DNA of 64,000 bases from an uncultured Lachnospiraceae bacterium. Its GTDB lineage: Bacteria; Bacillota; Clostridia; Lachnospirales; Lachnospiraceae. The position numbers and the translations under genes were made by a program. The stretch spans positions 1 through 64,000 of the forward strand of contig CAMBKU010000001.1 of NCBI GenBank assembly GCA_945868305.1. Reading direction: 5' to 3'. Within the stretch, counting starts at the first letter, position 1. Every line of letters starts with the position of its first letter. This document shows, in pieces, positions 16,811 to 25,571 of the stretch. Under the pieces are notes generated by a model, which did no database searches, had not been told where the DNA came from, and saw only the letters and a program-made list of their open reading frames with translations.

Positions 16811-18349
16811 ATGGACGTTTTAAGCAGCACAATCCGTGAATTGCTGGTAAAATCAGAGGCGGCTTATGGGTCATGGGATGCGTTTCGATACAAGGTAAAG
16901 CGAAAGGGCAGTGAAGGAAAAAAAGAAGCGGAAATTGAAAGCAAGACTTATACAGAATTAAAAAATGATTCTGAACGGTTTTCCGCAGTACTAAAAGCAC
17001 TTGGTGAACAAAAAAAGCATATTGCCATTCTGGGAACTACATCATATGAATGGATTGTGGCTTATATGGGAACGGTAAACAGCGGAAGCGTAGCCGTTCC
17101 GTTGGATGCCCAGTTGTCTGTGGAGGATTTGTGTGAGTTGTTAAACCGTGCACAAGTCACAACCCTTGTTTATGACGAAAGCAAGGCAAAGGTAGCAAGT
17201 GAGGCGCAAAAAGCCTGCCCGGGGCTTACAAATGTAATTTCCATGCGTGAGCCAAGTTCAGTGGAGGGGGCGTTATCCTTCTGGAAGCTGATGGGAGAAC
17301 AGACCCCGGGATTTGAATATGAACCGCAGCCGGAGGAGCTGGCTACGATTATGTTTACGTCTGGAACAACAGGGAAAAGCAAAGGAGTCATGCTTTCTCA
17401 CCGTAATCTTGCAGAAAATGCGACCTGCCTTGATATGAGAATTGAGCCGGGGACGGTTATCATGTCTGTATTGCCGATTCATCATGCATATTGTCTGAGT
17501 ATGGATATATTAAAGGCACTCTCTCTGGGAAGTGTAATATGTATCAATGATTCCCTACTTCGTGTTGCAAAGAACATTAAGCTGTTTGAACCGAATCTGA
17601 TTTTAATGGTTCCGCTTATGATTGAGACGCTGGCAAAGAAACTTGAAGATGTATCGTGGATGCCTGCGCCGCTGGTAAAGGCAAAGGTTTTCGGAAAACA
17701 GTTCCATACCATATTTAGCGGTGGTGCATATTTAAATCCGGCATACATAAAAACCTTCAGAAAATATGGAATTACAATCCTGCAGGGATATGGGATGACA
17801 GAATGTGCACCGGTCATCAGTACGAATTTAAGCTGGAATAGTAAAGAGGGCTCTGTAGGAAAACTTTTGCCGAATTGTGAAGCAAAAACTGTAAATGAGG
17901 AGTTGTGGGTGAAAGGCTCCAGTGTTATGCAGGGGTATTATCAGATGCCACAGGAGACGGCAGACAGCTTAGAAGACGGATGGTTGAAAACGGGAGATTT
18001 AGGTTATGTGGATGAGGATGGATTTGTGTTCCTGACAGGAAGAAAGAAAAACCTGATTATCACACCGAATGGGGAGAATATTTCTCCGGAGGAAATTGAG
18101 AATAAGCTTGGAGAAAACCGGTTGGTACAAGAAGTCCTGGTTCGTGACAGTGAAGGCGTGATAGAAGCGGAAATCTTTCCGGATTATGAGTACGCGGGCA
18201 AGAAAAAGATAAAAGATATACCGGGTAAGCTTCAGGAGATTGTGGATGCTTATAATAAGAATGCACCGTTATATAAACGAGTAATAAAAGTGAAAGTCCG
18301 TGAAGTTGAGTTTGAGAAAAACACAACAAAGAAAATCAAACGGTTCTGA
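16811..18349 (+). CDS. AMP-dependent acyl synthetase/ligase
   Basis: A 512-residue member of the ANL superfamily that activates a carboxylic acid as acyl-AMP and passes it to a thiol. The phosphate loop is FTSGTTGKSKGV (182-193), the adenine motif is GYGMTE (326-331) and the ribose-binding TGD is at 394-396. The C-terminal catalytic Lys is likely in NTTKKIKRF. It looks closer to long-chain acyl ligases than to amino-acid adenylation domains. The start at 16811 follows AGGAGGAGAAGG; a longer in-frame start would overlap the carrier gene. It ends the operon, 12 bases before a strong terminator. Confidence 0.9.
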   Translation: MDVLSSTIRELLVKSEAAYGSWDAFRYKVKRKGSEGKKEAEIESKTYTELKNDSERFSAVLKALGEQKKHIAILGTTSYEWIVAYMGTVNSGSVAVPLDAQLSVEDLCELLNRAQVTTLVYDESKAKVASEAQKACPGLTNVISMREPSSVEGALSFWKLMGEQTPGFEYEPQPEELATIMFTSGTTGKSKGVMLSHRNLAENATCLDMRIEPGTVIMSVLPIHHAYCLSMDILKALSLGSVICINDSLLRVAKNIKLFEPNLILMVPLMIETLAKKLEDVSWMPAPLVKAKVFGKQFHTIFSGGAYLNPAYIKTFRKYGITILQGYGMTECAPVISTNLSWNSKEGSVGKLLPNCEAKTVNEELWVKGSSVMQGYYQMPQETADSLEDGWLKTGDLGYVDEDGFVFLTGRKKNLIITPNGENISPEEIENKLGENRLVQEVLVRDSEGVIEAEIFPDYEYAGKKKIKDIPGKLQEIVDAYNKNAPLYKRVIKVKVREVEFEKNTTKKIKRF

Positions 18350-18360
18350 CATTTAAATAA

Positions 18361-18393
18361 AACCCGAAATCCAATTGTGGATTTCGGGTTTTT
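18361..18393 (+). terminator. Terminator of the SCP2-ligase operon
   Basis: AACCCGAAATCC (18361-18372) pairs perfectly with GGATTTCGGGTT (18379-18390) around AATTGT, followed by T residues. It may also serve the opposing LTA synthase gene. Confidence 0.92.
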
Positions 18394-18420
18394 CTATAAA
18401 AATGTAAAATGGTTTAACGA

Positions 18421-20643
18421 TTATTGTGTTATATTATCTTCATTTGTTGCATTGATGTCATTTGTATCAACCGGAGTCTCATCTGCCGGAGCCAAAGTAT
18501 TTGCGGAGGTGTCTTCCGTTTCTGTTTCTGTTGTTTCTTCGGTGTCTCCTTCTTCTGCATTCGGGTCAATATAGATTAACTCGTTGGAACTGCGGAAAAT
18601 TGTATTGCTGGAGCCTATCTGGTTGACCACGATTGTATCACCGTTTTCAATATCCTCTGCAGAAATACGCAGCAATGTGCTGGCAACAAAACTGGTACTT
18701 ACTTTTTCTCCATTGACAAAGACCTTGCTCCACGGAGTAAAATGTGTTCCTGCAATGCATATGTCACCGGAATCATTGATCCAGGTGCGGTCGGCGGTTA
18801 CTTCGTCAATACCCATAACAAGGTCGGTAGCCGGATATTTGTCCTCGCCGTCATAGCAGTAGCGATCTCCGTAAAGAATGTCATACTGTAAGTTCTCAAG
18901 CCCAGCTAAATAAGAATCTGTGCCCAGAAGTCCCTGGTTCATCTGATCCTGGGTGTAGGTAAACATGGTGCCCTCATGAATGCCAGCCTGGTTTGTTACG
19001 TTGGCAAGAAGCTGATAAGCGGTGATGTCCGCATCCTGCTTTGCCATACCAAAATTGTTCCAGGTTGCATATTTTGTCTTGAAGATATCACCGGATTTCA
19101 TATCGGTATCTTCCAGTCCCATCGTCGGAAGATGATCTCCAAAAAGTACAAGGATGGTTTTTTCGTCCCGTTTGGACAGCATATCAATCAGATTTCCGAT
19201 AAATTTATCCACTTCATGAATTTCGTTTACATAATATTCCCACTGATTATTGGCTTCCAGAGTAGCTGCACCGGAAACAATGATTTCAGGGTTTTCAATA
19301 ATTTTTTCTGTAGGGTAATCACCGTGTCCCTGAACCGTAATCGTGTAAACGAAGTCAGACTGATTTGGCGTTGCATCCATAGCTTTCTTTGTCTCGTTGA
19401 TCAGGATATTATCAGTCGGCCAGTCACCGAGCGGTGTATATTCCTGAATGTTCATTAGTTCCTTGCTGGTGAAGGTGTCAAAGCCCATCATGGAAAATGC
19501 ATTGGCGCGGCTATAAAAGTTACCGCCGTTGTTGTGTACAACGTGAGTACCATAACCAATAGAGGAAAGATCGGAAGCGATGCTTTCGCAGTCCGTTTCC
19601 TTTAAAGTTGTTTTATAAGGATATTCGCCAGTTCCGAAGTACTGCATGCTCATACCGGTCAAAACTTCAAACTCTGTATTTGCAGTTCCGGCGCCTACCA
19701 CAGGTACGGTCAGGTAACCGGAAGAATAATTTTCATATAAGTTGCGGAAATTTGGAATCGGATCTTCGGATAACTGCAAAAAGTTTACCTCAGTCGGATC
19801 GATAAAGGACTCTAATAAAACCACAACAATATTCGGTTCGTCTCCTTCTGTAACGGTAGTTTCGCCGGCATTTACGGAAGCAGTGATTGCATCAATGTTG
19901 TCTTCGGAGTAGTTCTCAGGTTTTGACATTCCGCGTCCGACAACGCTGGAAGAAAAGCCGTAAACAAAACCGTAATTTTCATAGCCCTGTGCGATGTTGG
20001 AAAAATAGGAAGCAAGGATATTGGAATCCTGTGCTGCCTTTGTAGTGACAGGGAGCATAAGTAGAAGTCCAATTACAAAAACCGGCGCAAAAAAGCGGTG
20101 GTTTTTGCCCTGAAATTTCGGTCCCCGCACACCAAGCCAGATGCAAAGAACAAGAAATAAAGCCACGATGGAAACGACAGTAACCGCCTCCGTTGCTGTA
20201 AAATAGTTTGTATTCTGCATGGCAAATAAATCGGAGAGGCATTTTAAATCTGTATAACCAAACGGCGTTACACGTTTAGCAAGAATGCATCCGTTGATTG
20301 TGCCAAGAAATAGCCAAAATCCGCTGATCAAGACACGAAGCAATGCTCTGCGCTTTACCAGGTAAACTAAGGACAGTGAGGCAAATATAATGAAAGAATT
20401 ATATAAGTATGCCAGCGTATGTCCGCTTACGAAGCTGCATGCGGATAAAAAAGAGCGCCTGGAAATACATTCAATGATGAAGCATAACAGGCAGGACAAA
20501 ATCCCATGAAAGAAGATGGAATAACGGTTCATGAATTCGACAGTCTTCATGACACGGATATTTGGCTTTTTCTTCGCACGCTTTTCCTGTAAATTCCCCT
20601 TAAATTTTTTTAGTTTTGTAAAAAAAGCCTTGAAAGTACGCAT
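18421..20643 (-). CDS. LTA synthase family sulfatase-fold protein
   Basis: A 740-residue membrane enzyme of the LtaS family, which polymerises glycerol phosphate or a related group on the outer face. About five membrane segments fill residues 40-205, followed by an extracellular sulfatase-like domain. Metal and catalytic residues visible are E278 (VLLESF), T320 in GAGTANTEFE and the D-H pair in FGDHLP. An extra C-terminal beta domain (about 610-690) and a Thr/Glu-rich acidic tail of about 45 residues follow, which the shortest LtaS proteins lack. ATG at 20643 has GGAGGA nine bases upstream. Polymer type is not predictable. Confidence 0.88.
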   Translation of the reverse strand: MRTFKAFFTKLKKFKGNLQEKRAKKKPNIRVMKTVEFMNRYSIFFHGILSCLLCFIIECISRRSFLSACSFVSGHTLAYLYNSFIIFASLSLVYLVKRRALLRVLISGFWLFLGTINGCILAKRVTPFGYTDLKCLSDLFAMQNTNYFTATEAVTVVSIVALFLVLCIWLGVRGPKFQGKNHRFFAPVFVIGLLLMLPVTTKAAQDSNILASYFSNIAQGYENYGFVYGFSSSVVGRGMSKPENYSEDNIDAITASVNAGETTVTEGDEPNIVVVLLESFIDPTEVNFLQLSEDPIPNFRNLYENYSSGYLTVPVVGAGTANTEFEVLTGMSMQYFGTGEYPYKTTLKETDCESIASDLSSIGYGTHVVHNNGGNFYSRANAFSMMGFDTFTSKELMNIQEYTPLGDWPTDNILINETKKAMDATPNQSDFVYTITVQGHGDYPTEKIIENPEIIVSGAATLEANNQWEYYVNEIHEVDKFIGNLIDMLSKRDEKTILVLFGDHLPTMGLEDTDMKSGDIFKTKYATWNNFGMAKQDADITAYQLLANVTNQAGIHEGTMFTYTQDQMNQGLLGTDSYLAGLENLQYDILYGDRYCYDGEDKYPATDLVMGIDEVTADRTWINDSGDICIAGTHFTPWSKVFVNGEKVSTSFVASTLLRISAEDIENGDTIVVNQIGSSNTIFRSSNELIYIDPNAEEGDTEETTETETEDTSANTLAPADETPVDTNDINATNEDNITQ

Positions 20644-20652
20644 ATGAAACAA

Positions 20653-20993
20653 TCCTCCCTTATGTTTGTATATGCCAAAAACATTTGCTTTACTTAGCTA
20701 AAAAGTGCGAGTCATAAACTCGCATATGAAAGAATAAATCTATTTTGGGTAAAAATCAATTGTAAAGTTGGATAAAAATTCTTTACTTTTCCTTTAAATT
20801 TATTTCAAAATGTATAAAAAATGTAAAATAAATATAAAAAAGGTGTAAAAACCACAGGTGTAAATACGAGTATAGCACCTATTTCTTAAGAAAAAAGGAA
20901 AAAAGTTTGAAAAATAGGTGAAAAAAGCCGGGGAAGCATATTACTATTATATAAGGAAGAAACTGTTGAAAAAATTTTTCATGTGCAGGGGAA
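20653..20993. other. AT-rich intergenic region with small hairpin and repeats
   Basis: A non-coding stretch between the divergent ltaS-like and suf genes. It holds a hairpin TGCGAG (20706-20711) with CTCGCA (20719-20724) without a T-tract, and a direct repeat AGGTGTAAA (20841-20849 and 20856-20864). The promoter of the ltaS-like gene must lie here but I cannot place it firmly. No ORF or known RNA is seen. Confidence 0.4.
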
Positions 20994-21022
20994 TTGGCAA
21001 AATGTGAAATATGTGTTATTCT
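20994..21022 (+). promoter_or_regulatory. Promoter of the suf operon
   Basis: TTGGCA (20994-20999) and TATTCT (21017-21022) are 17 bases apart, about 50 bases before the sufC-type ATG at 21074. No clear operator is seen. Confidence 0.5.
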
Positions 21023-21073
21023 CTATTTACACATGACCGGAGCAGATTCCGGATAAATAGACGAGGGATTAAA

Positions 21074-21802
21074 ATGTTAGAACTAAGAGACGTTTGTTTT
21101 CAGGTAAATGAAGACGCAAAGGATAAAGAGATATTAAAAAATATTAATTTAAAGCTGGATGATCGTTTTGTGGCGATTACCGGGCCAAATGGTGGAGGAA
21201 AGTCTACGCTGGCGCGTGTTATTGCAGGTATTGTAAAGCCTACCAGTGGAAAGATTCTTTTAGATGGAGTGGATATTACCGATTATTCGATTACAGAGCG
21301 TGCAAAGGCGGGAATCAGTTTTGCATTCCAGCAGCCGGTACGATTTAAGGGGCTTACGGTAAAAGATTTGATTACTCTGGCGTCAGGAAAGGATATCTCT
21401 GTAACGGAAGCCTGCGCCTATCTTTCTGAGGTAGGACTTTGTGCAAAGGATTATATTGACCGTGAGGTGAATGCCAGTCTGTCCGGCGGAGAATTAAAGA
21501 GAATTGAGATTGCAATGATTATCGCACGGGGAACGAAACTTTCCATTTTTGATGAACCGGAGGCAGGAATTGATTTATGGAGTTTTCAGAATCTGATTCA
21601 GGTGTTTGAAAATATGCATGAAAAGATTAACGGCTCGATTCTTATCATTTCCCATCAGGAACGGATTTTAAACATCGCAGACAGAATTGTTCTGATTGCA
21701 GACGGTGAGGTTCGTAAAGTCGGGACAAGGGAGGAAGTATTGCCGGAACTTCTTGGTACTTCCCAGGCATGCAGCACATTGATGGATAAGATTGCAAAGT
21801 AA
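21074..21802 (+). CDS. sufC: SufC-type Fe-S assembly ATPase
   Basis: A 242-residue ABC ATPase of the SufC class that powers iron-sulfur cluster assembly with SufB/SufD. The Walker A motif is GPNGGGKST, the signature is LSGGELKR and the Walker B region ends DEPEAGID. The start at 21074 follows GAGGG; an in-frame upstream start at 21011 lies within the promoter area and is unlikely. It is paired with a single short SufB-like gene 51 bases downstream, with no sufS, sufU or sufD nearby. That fits the SmsCB (SUF-like minimal) type described in archaea and Clostridia. Confidence 0.92.
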   Translation: MLELRDVCFQVNEDAKDKEILKNINLKLDDRFVAITGPNGGGKSTLARVIAGIVKPTSGKILLDGVDITDYSITERAKAGISFAFQQPVRFKGLTVKDLITLASGKDISVTEACAYLSEVGLCAKDYIDREVNASLSGGELKRIEIAMIIARGTKLSIFDEPEAGIDLWSFQNLIQVFENMHEKINGSILIISHQERILNIADRIVLIADGEVRKVGTREEVLPELLGTSQACSTLMDKIAK

Positions 21803-21853
21803 AAGCAGCGGCAGGAGAAAGCCGCAGAATATAGACAAGACAGGTGAGAAAAA

Positions 21854-22771
21854 ATGGATAGTATAGAAAAGAATTTACTGGCGGAAATCGCTGATATACA
21901 TGAGGTGCCGGAGGGCGCATATAACATTCGTTCCAATGGAAAGTTAGAGGGGCGGAATACGACGGCGAATATTGACATTGTGACGAAGGAAGATAAGCCC
22001 GGTATCGATATTATCATCAAGCCGGGTACAGTGCATGAAAGCGTTCATATTCCGGTGGTCTTAAGTGAGAGCGGATTAAAGGATATGGTATACAATGATT
22101 TTTATATCGGAGAAGGAGCAGATGTTACGATTGTGGCTGGCTGCGGCATTCACAACTGTGGAGATCAGACTTCGGAGCATGATGGAATTCATACTTTCTA
22201 TATTGAAAAGGATGCAAAGGTTCGCTATATCGAAAAGCATTATGGAGAAGGCGATGGAAAAGGGGAGCGCATCTTAAATCCGACTACGGTCGTTCATATC
22301 GCAGAGGGTGGTTATATGGAAATGGAAACGGTGCAGATTAAAGGCGTGAGCTCTACAATCCGCAATACGAAGGCCGATTTAAAAGACGGAGCCTCTCTTG
22401 TCATCCGCGAGAAGATTATGACACACGGAACTCAGACAGCGGAGACCAATTTTACTGTGGATTTGGATGGTGTGGACTCCAGTACAAATGTTGTTTCCCG
22501 TTCCGTGGCAAAGGAACAGTCCAAGCAGGTATTTAATTCCCATATTAACGGAAACAATCAGTGTTATGGACACACGGAGTGTGATGCGATTATCATGGAT
22601 GAAGGAAAGGTTGAGGCCGTTCCATCACTTTCAGCAAATAATATTGATGCAAGCTTAATCCATGAGGCGGCAATCGGAAAAATTGCAGGGGATCAGCTCA
22701 TAAAGCTGATGACCTTAGGTCTGACCGAGAAGGAAGCAGAAGAACAGATTGTAAATGGATTTTTGAAATAG
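21854..22771 (+). CDS. Short SufB/SufD-type scaffold, SmsB-like
   Basis: A 305-residue member of the SufBD family, far shorter than SufB (about 470) and lacking the N-terminal extension. The beta-helix core and C-terminal helical region are present, with the conserved run CYGHTECDAIIMD and the closing ASLIHEAAIGKI, which carry likely cluster or SufC-contact residues (Cys, His and Glu). Together with the single SufC it would form the minimal scaffold complex. GGTGAG lies before the ATG. The cysteine donor must come from a desulfurase elsewhere or from sulfide. Confidence 0.9.
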   Translation: MDSIEKNLLAEIADIHEVPEGAYNIRSNGKLEGRNTTANIDIVTKEDKPGIDIIIKPGTVHESVHIPVVLSESGLKDMVYNDFYIGEGADVTIVAGCGIHNCGDQTSEHDGIHTFYIEKDAKVRYIEKHYGEGDGKGERILNPTTVVHIAEGGYMEMETVQIKGVSSTIRNTKADLKDGASLVIREKIMTHGTQTAETNFTVDLDGVDSSTNVVSRSVAKEQSKQVFNSHINGNNQCYGHTECDAIIMDEGKVEAVPSLSANNIDASLIHEAAIGKIAGDQLIKLMTLGLTEKEAEEQIVNGFLK

Positions 22772-22786
22772 TAAGAAGATAAATAG

Positions 22787-22832
22787 TGCGCAGTACCCTT
22801 GATGGTAAGTCGAAGGTGCTGCGCATTATTTT
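22787..22832. terminator. Terminator between suf and MATE genes
   Basis: TGCGCAGTACCCTT (22787-22800) pairs with AAGGTGCTGCGCA (22813-22825) with a small bulge, then ATTATTTT. The genes on both sides converge on it. Confidence 0.8.
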
Positions 22833-24165
22833 AATTGGCAGATTCTTTTAAAATCGGCGTCCGTGTAATCTGAACAAGCAAAGGGATAACCATAATAAAC
22901 CATACGGCAGGTTCTGCCAGAATGACGCTCTGATATTTTAATGAAGGAACGAGCAAAAATGCAAAAACTACTTTGCCAATCAGTTCCAGACTGCTGGAGA
23001 TAAGCGGTGTGATATGATCACCAATGCCCTGCATGGCGTTTCGGATGATGCAGATTAAAGCGGTAACAAAATAAAAAAGTGTATCAAATTTTAGATAGGC
23101 GACAGCATTCTGAATCACGACCTGATTGGTACTACCGGTTACCATATAGATTAACTTGGGGGCGGCGAGATAGCTAACGACAATGACTCCGGCGCACCAG
23201 ATCCAGGTATAGAGGATGGCCTTTTTGATACCGCTTTTAATCCGGCCGATTTCGTTGGCACCGAGGTTCTGTCCACAGAAGGTTGCCATGGTCGTGCCGA
23301 ACACACCAAAAATCAACATATAAAGCTCCGAAATTTTTCTTGCAGCAGTGTGTGCAACAATGATGTCTGTTCCAAGTGTATTGATGGATGTCTGTAAAGC
23401 TACAGAGCCGAGATTTACCAGAGAACTCATAAATCCCATGGAAAGCCCGCAGCTGAACATTCGTGTCAGTAATTCTTTTGAAAAATCTCCAAAATCCTCC
23501 CGATGCAGGCGAAAAATCTCATAGCGTTTTATCATATAAATAAAACAGGCGAGCATGGCAAGGAATTGAGAAATCACGGTAGCGACTGCAGCACCCCGCA
23601 CACCCATTCCAAGAGGAAGGATACAGACGAGGTCAAGAAAAATATTTAAAATAACGGAAATTCCAAGAAAAATAAGTGGCGTTACCGTGTCCCCGATAGC
23701 TCGCAAAAGAGCTGAGCATACGTTGTAGAGCATAGAGACAATAAGCCCCATAAAAATGATGGAAATATAAGTGCTTGAAAGCTTTATGACGTCGGATGGT
23801 ATATTTAAAAGGCAAAGCAACGGTTGTAAAAAAATCAGGGCTGCTGCGGTGATGACAAGGGCAATAGCAGAGCCAAGTACCAACGAGGAGGCAGTGCAGC
23901 GTTTTAAGCCCTTCATATCATGAGCACCGAAAAATTGAGCGGCAATCACAGCAAAACCGTTGGTAAGGCCCTGTAAAAAACCGACTAGGAGACTGCTCAG
24001 AGAACTGGTAGCTCCGACGGCAGCCAGTGCGTCCTCACCCAGTGCAGAACCAACGATACGGGTGTCAATCAGACTGTAGGTGAGCTGTAGGATGCTCCCA
24101 ATTAATATCGGAAGCGCAAAGGCAAAAAGCAGTTTTGAAATATTTCCTTTTGTTAAATCTTTCAT
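22831..24165 (-). CDS. MATE family multidrug/cation exporter
   Basis: A 444-residue integral membrane protein with 12 predicted helices in two similar halves, of the MATE family. MATE pumps expel cationic or aromatic compounds using sodium or proton gradients. The opening MKDLTKGNISKLLFAFALPI is typical of clostridial MATE proteins. It starts 13 bases after the stop of the metal-sensor gene and so is probably its regulatory target, an unusual pairing because CsoR-type sensors normally govern P-type ATPases or cation-diffusion exporters. AAGGAATG precedes the ATG. Confidence 0.92.
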   Translation of the reverse strand: MKDLTKGNISKLLFAFALPILIGSILQLTYSLIDTRIVGSALGEDALAAVGATSSLSSLLVGFLQGLTNGFAVIAAQFFGAHDMKGLKRCTASSLVLGSAIALVITAAALIFLQPLLCLLNIPSDVIKLSSTYISIIFMGLIVSMLYNVCSALLRAIGDTVTPLIFLGISVILNIFLDLVCILPLGMGVRGAAVATVISQFLAMLACFIYMIKRYEIFRLHREDFGDFSKELLTRMFSCGLSMGFMSSLVNLGSVALQTSINTLGTDIIVAHTAARKISELYMLIFGVFGTTMATFCGQNLGANEIGRIKSGIKKAILYTWIWCAGVIVVSYLAAPKLIYMVTGSTNQVVIQNAVAYLKFDTLFYFVTALICIIRNAMQGIGDHITPLISSSLELIGKVVFAFLLVPSLKYQSVILAEPAVWFIMVIPLLVQITRTPILKESAN

Positions 24166-24178
24166 AGCAGCATTCCTT

Positions 24179-24523
24179 TTATTTTATGAATTTATTGATT
24201 GCTTCATCCAAATCATCCAAAACCTTCTGGTCTCCGGTTTCTAAGGCATCTACCACGCAGTGTTTGATATGGTCCTCCAAAATGATTTTTCCAATGTTGT
24301 TGATGGCAGAGCGCACAGCGGCGATTTGAATCAGAACTTCACTGCAGTCTCTGCCGTCTTCTACCATTTTTTTGATGGATTCCATATGACCGATGGCGCG
24401 GGACATGCGGTTTAAAACCGCTTTGGTATTTTCATGGTGATGGGTGTGGGTGACGACAGTGCCGTCTTCTAAAACATGGGTATGCGTGTGCGCAGACATT
24501 TTATCTGAATCGAATGTAGGCAT
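24179..24523 (-). CDS. CsoR-type metal-sensing repressor with His-rich N-terminus
   Basis: A 114-residue protein of the DUF156/CsoR family. The copper-type ligand set is intact: C60, H85 and C89, with the same spacing as CsoR C36-H61-C65. Ahead of the conserved helical core is an extension of about 32 residues rich in His (H12, H14, H16, H26, H28, H29, H30), which may add metal-binding capacity. AGGAGGAATATC precedes the ATG at 24523; upstream in-frame starts lack such a site. It heads a two-gene unit with the MATE exporter. Copper is the likely effector but nickel or zinc cannot be excluded. Confidence 0.87.
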   Translation of the reverse strand: MPTFDSDKMSAHTHTHVLEDGTVVTHTHHHENTKAVLNRMSRAIGHMESIKKMVEDGRDCSEVLIQIAAVRSAINNIGKIILEDHIKHCVVDALETGDQKVLDDLDEAINKFIK

Positions 24524-24610
24524 GATATTCCTCCTTTGTATTCTTTGGAAAATGTTAGCACATTTCCAGAAAAAAACCAACTGAATTTGTTAAGGAAATC
24601 TATAAACAAA

Positions 24611-24638
24611 TTGATTTCTTCATCCGGTCATGTATAAT
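24611..24638 (+). promoter_or_regulatory. Promoter of the EamA gene
   Basis: TTGATT (24611-24616) and TATAAT (24633-24638) are 16 bases apart, 40 bases before the ATG at 24679. Confidence 0.55.
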
Positions 24639-24678
24639 AAGTTTATAGAAAAACCAACGAGAAAAGGGAAGGGATATT

Positions 24679-25536
24679 ATGTGGATTACATTTGCATTTG
24701 GCTCTGCTTTTTTTGCAGGAATAACGGCAATTTTAGCGAAGGTAGGAATGGGAAAGACGGATTCATCTCTAGTGACGGCGATTCGTACGATTGTGGTGGT
24801 GATTTTCTCATGGATTATGGTTTTTTTAGTGGGTTCCGAGAGTACGATTAGCCAGATCGGACGGCGTTCTCTGGTGTTTCTCATTTTATCCGGACTTGCT
24901 ACAGGAGCATCCTGGCTGTGTTATTTTAAGGCATTGCAGCTTGGAGATGTAAATAAGGTAACGCCGATTGACAAATCAAGTACCGTACTTACGATGATAT
25001 TGGCGGTTCTTATCCTACATGAAACTTTGACAACAAAAATGATTGCTGCTATGGTGCTGATTCTGATAGGAACCTTTCTTATGATTACGAAAAAGGCATC
25101 CTCTGGTAAAAGCAAAGGAATCAGCTGGCTTGTTTATGCGGTGCTGTCTGCATTGTTTGCAAGCCTTACCTCTATTCTCGGAAAGATTGGGATTACAGGT
25201 GTGGAGTCCAATCTGGGTACGGCGATTCGGACCTGTGTCGTGCTTGTGATGGCGTGGCTTTTGGTATTTGTGACGCATAAACAGCACCAGTTTTCTCAGA
25301 TTACCTTTAAAAATGGTATTTTTATCTGTTTATCCGGTATTTCCACCGGGGCGTCATGGCTTTGTTATTACCGGGCGTTGCAGGAAGGACCGGCGAGTAT
25401 AGTTGTACCGATTGATAAATTGAGCATTGTGGTTACCGTTTTGTTTTCCTCTGTTTTTTTGCGGGAGCATTTGACGCCAAAGGCCTTTTTCGGACTGCTG
25501 GCAATCGTGGGCGGGACACTGTTGCTGCTTGTGTAG
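24679..25536 (+). CDS. EamA/DMT family transporter
   Basis: A 285-residue membrane protein with ten predicted helices arranged as two homologous EamA halves. The pattern SGxxTGASWLCYxxALQ appears in both halves (about residues 72-96 and 219-243), followed by a conserved (V/T)PID-K-S motif. Such transporters move amino acids, nucleotide precursors or drugs; no substrate can be named. GAAGGG precedes the ATG. The GH31 gene starts 35 bases later, so the two may share a transcript. Confidence 0.9.
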   Translation: MWITFAFGSAFFAGITAILAKVGMGKTDSSLVTAIRTIVVVIFSWIMVFLVGSESTISQIGRRSLVFLILSGLATGASWLCYFKALQLGDVNKVTPIDKSSTVLTMILAVLILHETLTTKMIAAMVLILIGTFLMITKKASSGKSKGISWLVYAVLSALFASLTSILGKIGITGVESNLGTAIRTCVVLVMAWLLVFVTHKQHQFSQITFKNGIFICLSGISTGASWLCYYRALQEGPASIVVPIDKLSIVVTVLFSSVFLREHLTPKAFFGLLAIVGGTLLLLV

Positions 25537-25571
25537 ACATATAATAATAGAAGAAAAAAGGAGGAACGTCC

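Noticed and set aside
20706-20724. The small hairpin as an intrinsic terminator
   Set aside because: No T-tract follows on either strand.
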